DNA of 64,000 bases from the NCBI RefSeq assembly GCF_000524195.1, contig NW_020170383.1:292207-356206 (forward strand). The letters are read 5' to 3'. Shown here in pieces: positions 59,887-64,000 of the stretch. The position numbers were made by a program, and so were the translations under genes. The DNA comes from Echinococcus granulosus (lineage: Eukaryota; Platyhelminthes; Cestoda; Cyclophyllidea; Taeniidae). The notes under the pieces were generated by a model that was given only the letters and a program-made list of their open reading frames with translations, had not been told where the DNA came from and did no database searches. How positions within the stretch are numbered: the first letter of the stretch is position 1; the number at the start of each line of letters is the position of its first letter.

Positions 59887-60803
59887 TGTCACATTATTCT
59901 CCTGCGTTAATAACATCCAGAACTAGTTAGAGTTACATGAAAAGACCCCGCAGTTACTGCACCTGCGGAGTTGCAATAAATATGCCAGTCAAAGCACATT
60001 TCTCAGGTGTCCTATGCTGAATTCAAAGCATAAATTACTTAACAATGCATGTAACAGCGTTAAACAGGCACCTAGCCTACGCACACTAGACCTCAAGTTC
60101 AGTTTTGTTCTATAAGCCCATTATAACAAAAGAAATCACAGTAATAATGCTTGTTATTCGTAATGTTTCAGCTTTTTTAACAGATGCTTTTAGGTGTTGT
60201 TTTTGCAGACTTTGTGTAAAATATGCAAAAGTATTACATAAACTATTATGAAGCTACTAAAAAGTGCTTTTCAGTCTTAATTCGTAACTTTAAAAAAAAC
60301 TTTAGTACGCGTTTAAACTTTTAATATGCAAGAGGCCTTAAGTATTGTAAAGCAATTCGTGCAGAGCCCAAGTTTGTTTTTAACTATTTTATTAATAGTA
60401 AACTTTAACACAAGGTTTTGCTGCGCCGTATTTTACAAATTAATATAAAAATGTTTTTATTTTGTTTAAGCACACTAATTATTACCGGCTAATTTGCATG
60501 ACGGGGTTTTGGTGTGGAGCCTCGTTAGTTGTGTGTTAGCTTTGGCAGCTGGTGCTATGGTTAAAGTTAATGACGTGATCAATAGTTCCTTTTTTGCATA
60601 TTAAAATTTTTTGCCTCATAGTTGGTAAATTATGATCTTATCAAATAACTGGTTTTGATTTCGTTGAATTATATTTTGTTGCACTGAGGTCCTTTTTTGG
60701 AAATTAGTATGACTTGCTGCAGTTTATGCTAAAGTTGTTTTCTTGTGTTTCTTGTTTCCTTTTTTGACATACGGTTTTTTGGTCTTAGTCTGCACTGTGA
60801 ACT
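59887..60803. promoter_or_regulatory. Head-to-head upstream region of MEAF6 and TAF1
   Basis: 917 bp between divergent start codons, AT-rich, with long T-runs near the TAF1 side. GGTCTTAG ends at 60788, an acceptor 15 bases before the TAF1 ATG, so TAF1 has a 5' UTR intron or a trans-splice site. Nothing else was seen. Confidence 0.45.
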
Positions 60804-63800
60804 ATGGAAGAAGCTGAGGAAGTTGGTCCTCGCTATAGGATGTGTTTGTTCCTCTTTGGGAATGTTGATAAACGGGGCCAGTTAGAGGACGAATACGCTG
60901 TTGATGAGGAGCTGTCTTCAATAAATCACATTGACGCATGCCACGTAAATGAGGTTGAGGCGAATATTAAGACGATCGTTTCAGATATTACTGACGGTTA
61001 TTCCCCTGTTTCTCATGATACCACTGAAAATATTGTTGACTCACTCCAACCCATCGAATCTAAAGACTACTATGATGAGTCAGAACTGATTTGTCTTGAT
61101 GCCATTGAAAACTCTGTTCCTGGTGTGGTGAATTCTGATGTAAGTGTACTTTTCCTACAACTTATTCAGGTGTTTTGTCGCGTAAATTGTGCTTTTTAAA
61201 TCACTGTGCTCAGTAGGATGACTACGGTGAACCGGTACAAACTTTGGAAGTCACAGCCTCAGTTAAAACGGAGGGAATTTCTGCCTTGGACAATTTTTCA
61301 ACAAGCAACGCGCTGTTTTCGAGCTCTCTAACATCTTCAGTTTCACACTCAACGCACCCTTCATCTCTTCCTCCAGTTGTCTTTTCCGTATCCAGATGCC
61401 GGCCAGAACCCTCACCTCTGACTGCAGAGCAGCTATCAATTGATTCTCCAAACCTCGACTCTCCTTCTTTAGCCAAACAGGAGGTCGATGCCGCGACCGT
61501 GATGATGCCACCCCCTTTGCACCCCGCTCCCATTGCTGTTTCACGTCAGCAACATCGCGTAAGTATGAGTAATGAAGTAATGCCTTCTTTTTCCGCATAC
61601 TCAGGAATTCCTTTGAGGTAATTATTGTTGTTTGCTGGTTCCCATAGATCAAGAATATCAAAACGTATACTTTGCTCATAGTCCCTTGTCTGATTTCGCC
61701 TTTTATGCTATGATAATAAGGCAGCTTACATTAATTGGAAAGAATTGAATTGAAGCTCAATAGAGTACTTTATTCCGTAGATGGTCTCGCCACTTGGCAA
61801 AACAGCTCTGAGCCATGATGGTGATCCTCATTATTCATCTGATCATCAGGCCCTCCCACAACGGGTACTCAACACTCCTTTGGGTAATCTTTTGCCTCCG
61901 GAGTATGCTGATGTGGACATCACTGCGTTGTTCCCCCACTACTCTCCCAACCTCATTCCCAGGTGGGGTCGCATAATCAATCTCCCCTATCCCCCTCAGA
62001 AGTACGACAACCTCAAACACGATCCAACTGATTATTCAGAGGATGAAGGCTTAATTGGCTTGACCAAGGGAGGAGGAGAGAATTTGGATGAAGTGATTGA
62101 CAGGTGTTTTTTGAGAATTTTTTGCAGTCATATGCTTACTTTATTGAAGTGGATTGGAGGTTGTGGTTTGGAGATTGACAATCTTGGATGACTGCTAAAA
62201 TTACTTTAAAGCTCACAGACTTATGCCAATGCCCAAGACCATCACCACACATCATTGATGAGGCATAAGTTTAGTTATTTTCCTCCTTTTTTTCTATCAA
62301 GGTTTAATTTAATTTTTCGCAACTTCCTGAACCTTGGTGAAATACCGACACACGCAAAACAGTTTGAAGAAGCGGAAAAATTAGACGAGTTACAAGAGTT
62401 GCACCGATCTCCGGACCCTAGTCAGAATTACCTTGCGGGTGCGGAGCGCTCCTGGTGGCAGATAGCCTTCGCAGAACGTCTGACGCGGCTGGAAAACAGC
62501 TCCTCCACGGCTTTCACTCAGGCTGCCCCTAAGGAGACGGATTCCAAGAAGGACAGAAAATCTAGGAAGAAAGCCTTAGCAACTGCTGTCAACGACGCTT
62601 CAACGCACAACAATTCAACCTCTCTCGCCACACTTGATGTGAAGGCGAAATCAGAAGAAGGCGAGTCATCAAGCAATATACAATCGCGATACTGGTAATG
62701 CTTCGTGCAATATTGGCTGCGGATATTTAAGCTAAGCCTGTGTTTAAAATACACTTGAGTTCACGGCACGACTTTAGCTGTACTGGATATTTTAAGTACT
62801 AATCAGTTCGCTTACTTAAATTATAGTACGAGACATTGGTACTTTATGTTAGCAACAGAGGTATGGTGCGCATATTTTATCGTATTAACAGCATTCATTT
62901 TATTCATGTTATTTGCGCAGTTTAAAACACAATAGACCGTAACTGGAACCTTTTGCATTGTAGGATCCTGTGATCACTTCACCAAACCATTTTCAGGTTT
63001 TCGGGTATTTTTTTCTAGGGTTTTACTCATCGCATTATAATTGAAAACAATGTACCCCTATTTTTTAATTATTCGTGTGGTTTAATGAACCGAGTATTTC
63101 GCTTAGATATCCCGTATGTAAGCATAGGACTTTATTGATGGGAAGCTTTTTTTACCTGATGAGACATTCTCTATTGTCAAATACATAGTACGTGGCGGTT
63201 CGGTCCTGCGAAGTACTGGTATGATCAGTTGGAGATACCCGAAACGGCGGACATCACGAAGTGGACCATGTGGCGCAAAAACGTCATCCCTCCTGTTGCT
63301 GTGGCACCCACGCAAGCCGGAATTCTCAACGTCGCTGACTGCAGGCACCCCACCTTGACTGTGGACTCGGAGACGAGGGGTTTGTCTTTTCCTTTATATT
63401 CCATTTCTTTGCTCCATCATTGTCCTTGTGGATGGATGTGCTGATGATGTGCAAATCCACTGGCATTATGAACTCTCATTTGAGTTACATCGTGTTTCCC
63501 TTTTTATAGCATCTCTTTGATAACTTTTTCTGCTTAGGTCCTGTTAAGAGCTGTCCTTTATAAATGTTTGCCACTTTATTGTGACTTTATTCTGCGAAGT
63601 GATGCTATACAGGTTTTCTAATGAATCAATGTTCAAGTAAGAAAATGCATAAATAATGCAGATAGAATCAAGATAAACTTTTAGAGTAACTATGTATTTT
63701 TAGCATTTGATTTTCGATGACATCCTCTCTTACAACAGAAAGCTTCTAGTTTTGCCGCCAGGAACTTTTCATGACCATTGATTTATCGTGTATAGCTGTT

Positions 63801-64000
63801 GCCGCAGATTCGACAGAAGCTGTGACACAAGCAGGACCTCAGATATCACATTTAATTGGTGACGTAGACGAGGAAGATGTGGTTAGTGGAACAGAGGGAG
63901 TGGAAGCGGAGATGGAAGATGAGGAGGAAATGTTCCTACCCTACAAGCTTATACAGTGGGAAGACGACATCATCTACGATCCCCAATTGAGTAACAACAA
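60804..64000 (+). CDS. TAF1: Transcription initiation factor TFIID subunit 1 (TAF1), 5' part
   Basis: Largest TFIID subunit, scaffold for Pol II preinitiation. Only the N-terminal part is here; the gene runs off the right edge. Exons: 60804-61139, 61217-61558, 61781-62103, 62302-62694, 63189-63379 and 63796-64000 (open). Residues near 12-30 contain FLFGNVDKRGQLE, the TAND-type segment that contacts TBP. Later come LPPEYADVDITALFPHYSPN with RWGRIINL (TAF1 ELFPEFRPGKVLRF region), WRFGPAKYWYDQLEIPE (TAF1 WRYGPARLWYDMLGVPE) and QWEDDIIYD (TAF1 HWEDDIIWD). These four in order are diagnostic. Exon 2 is Ser/Pro-rich linker with little conservation. The exon 4/5 junction and the GTTTGT donor after exon 5 were chosen by phase and are less certain. 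Confidence 0.9.

Noticed and set aside
61263..61679. 138-codon minus frame
   Set aside because: Antisense of TAF1 exon 2; the sense frame has phase-consistent splice sites and neighbouring TAF1 motifs.

Overview
This is a eukaryotic (metazoan) nuclear window with about ten recognisable protein-coding genes, each split by introns, in otherwise gene-poor sequence. Very short introns of about 29-40 bp beside introns of 0.5-2.4 kb, a tetraspanin cluster, and a small non-autonomous LTR element resembling the taeniid TRIM family point to a parasitic flatworm. A cestode, possibly a taeniid such as Echinococcus or Taenia, is the best guess. The species is an inference; the gene identities rest on protein motifs read from the sequence.

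Layout. 1-1169 (-): 5' part of the RNA polymerase I largest subunit. 1570-2795 (+): TRIM-like element with two partial LTRs, a tRNA-Leu-type primer site and a purine tract. 3956-4236 (+): LSM6. 4.3-12.9 kb: no supported gene, except one possible tetraspanin relic near 8.1-8.2 kb. 12873-13758 (+), 15333-16255 (+) and 23658-24823 (-): three paralogous tetraspanins with nearly identical exon plans. A 100-N assembly gap (20720-20819) and a decayed Ty3/gypsy-like stretch lie between the second and third. 30759-34677 (-): CPSF73/CPSF3, complete in 11 exons. 36291-42866 (-): cyclin Y, six exons. 44186-47077 (+): CDK4/6-type kinase with a long tail. 47620-52582 (-): dihydropyrimidinase-like/CRMP-type protein without the catalytic metal ligands. 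53459-54320 (-): RNA polymerase III subunit RPC9/CRCP. 55624-58432 (+): FET-family (TAF15/FUS/EWS-like) RNA-binding protein. 59162-59886 (-): MEAF6. 60804-64000 (+): 5' part of TAF1, running off the window.

How the genes relate. Most are housekeeping transcription and RNA-processing genes: Pol I (POLR1A), Pol III (RPC9), Pol II/TFIID (TAF1, FET/TAF15-like), chromatin acetylation (MEAF6), pre-mRNA 3' cleavage (CPSF3) and mRNA decay/U6 snRNP (LSM6). Three pairs are head-to-head: cyclin Y/CDK4-6, RPC9/FET and MEAF6/TAF1. The tetraspanins are the lineage-specific part; in parasitic flatworms this family supplies tegument surface proteins.

Exon coordinates were derived by hand from reading frame, GT/AG boundaries, phase continuity and family alignment from memory. 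No database search was run. I saw no convincing tRNA, rRNA or CRISPR.
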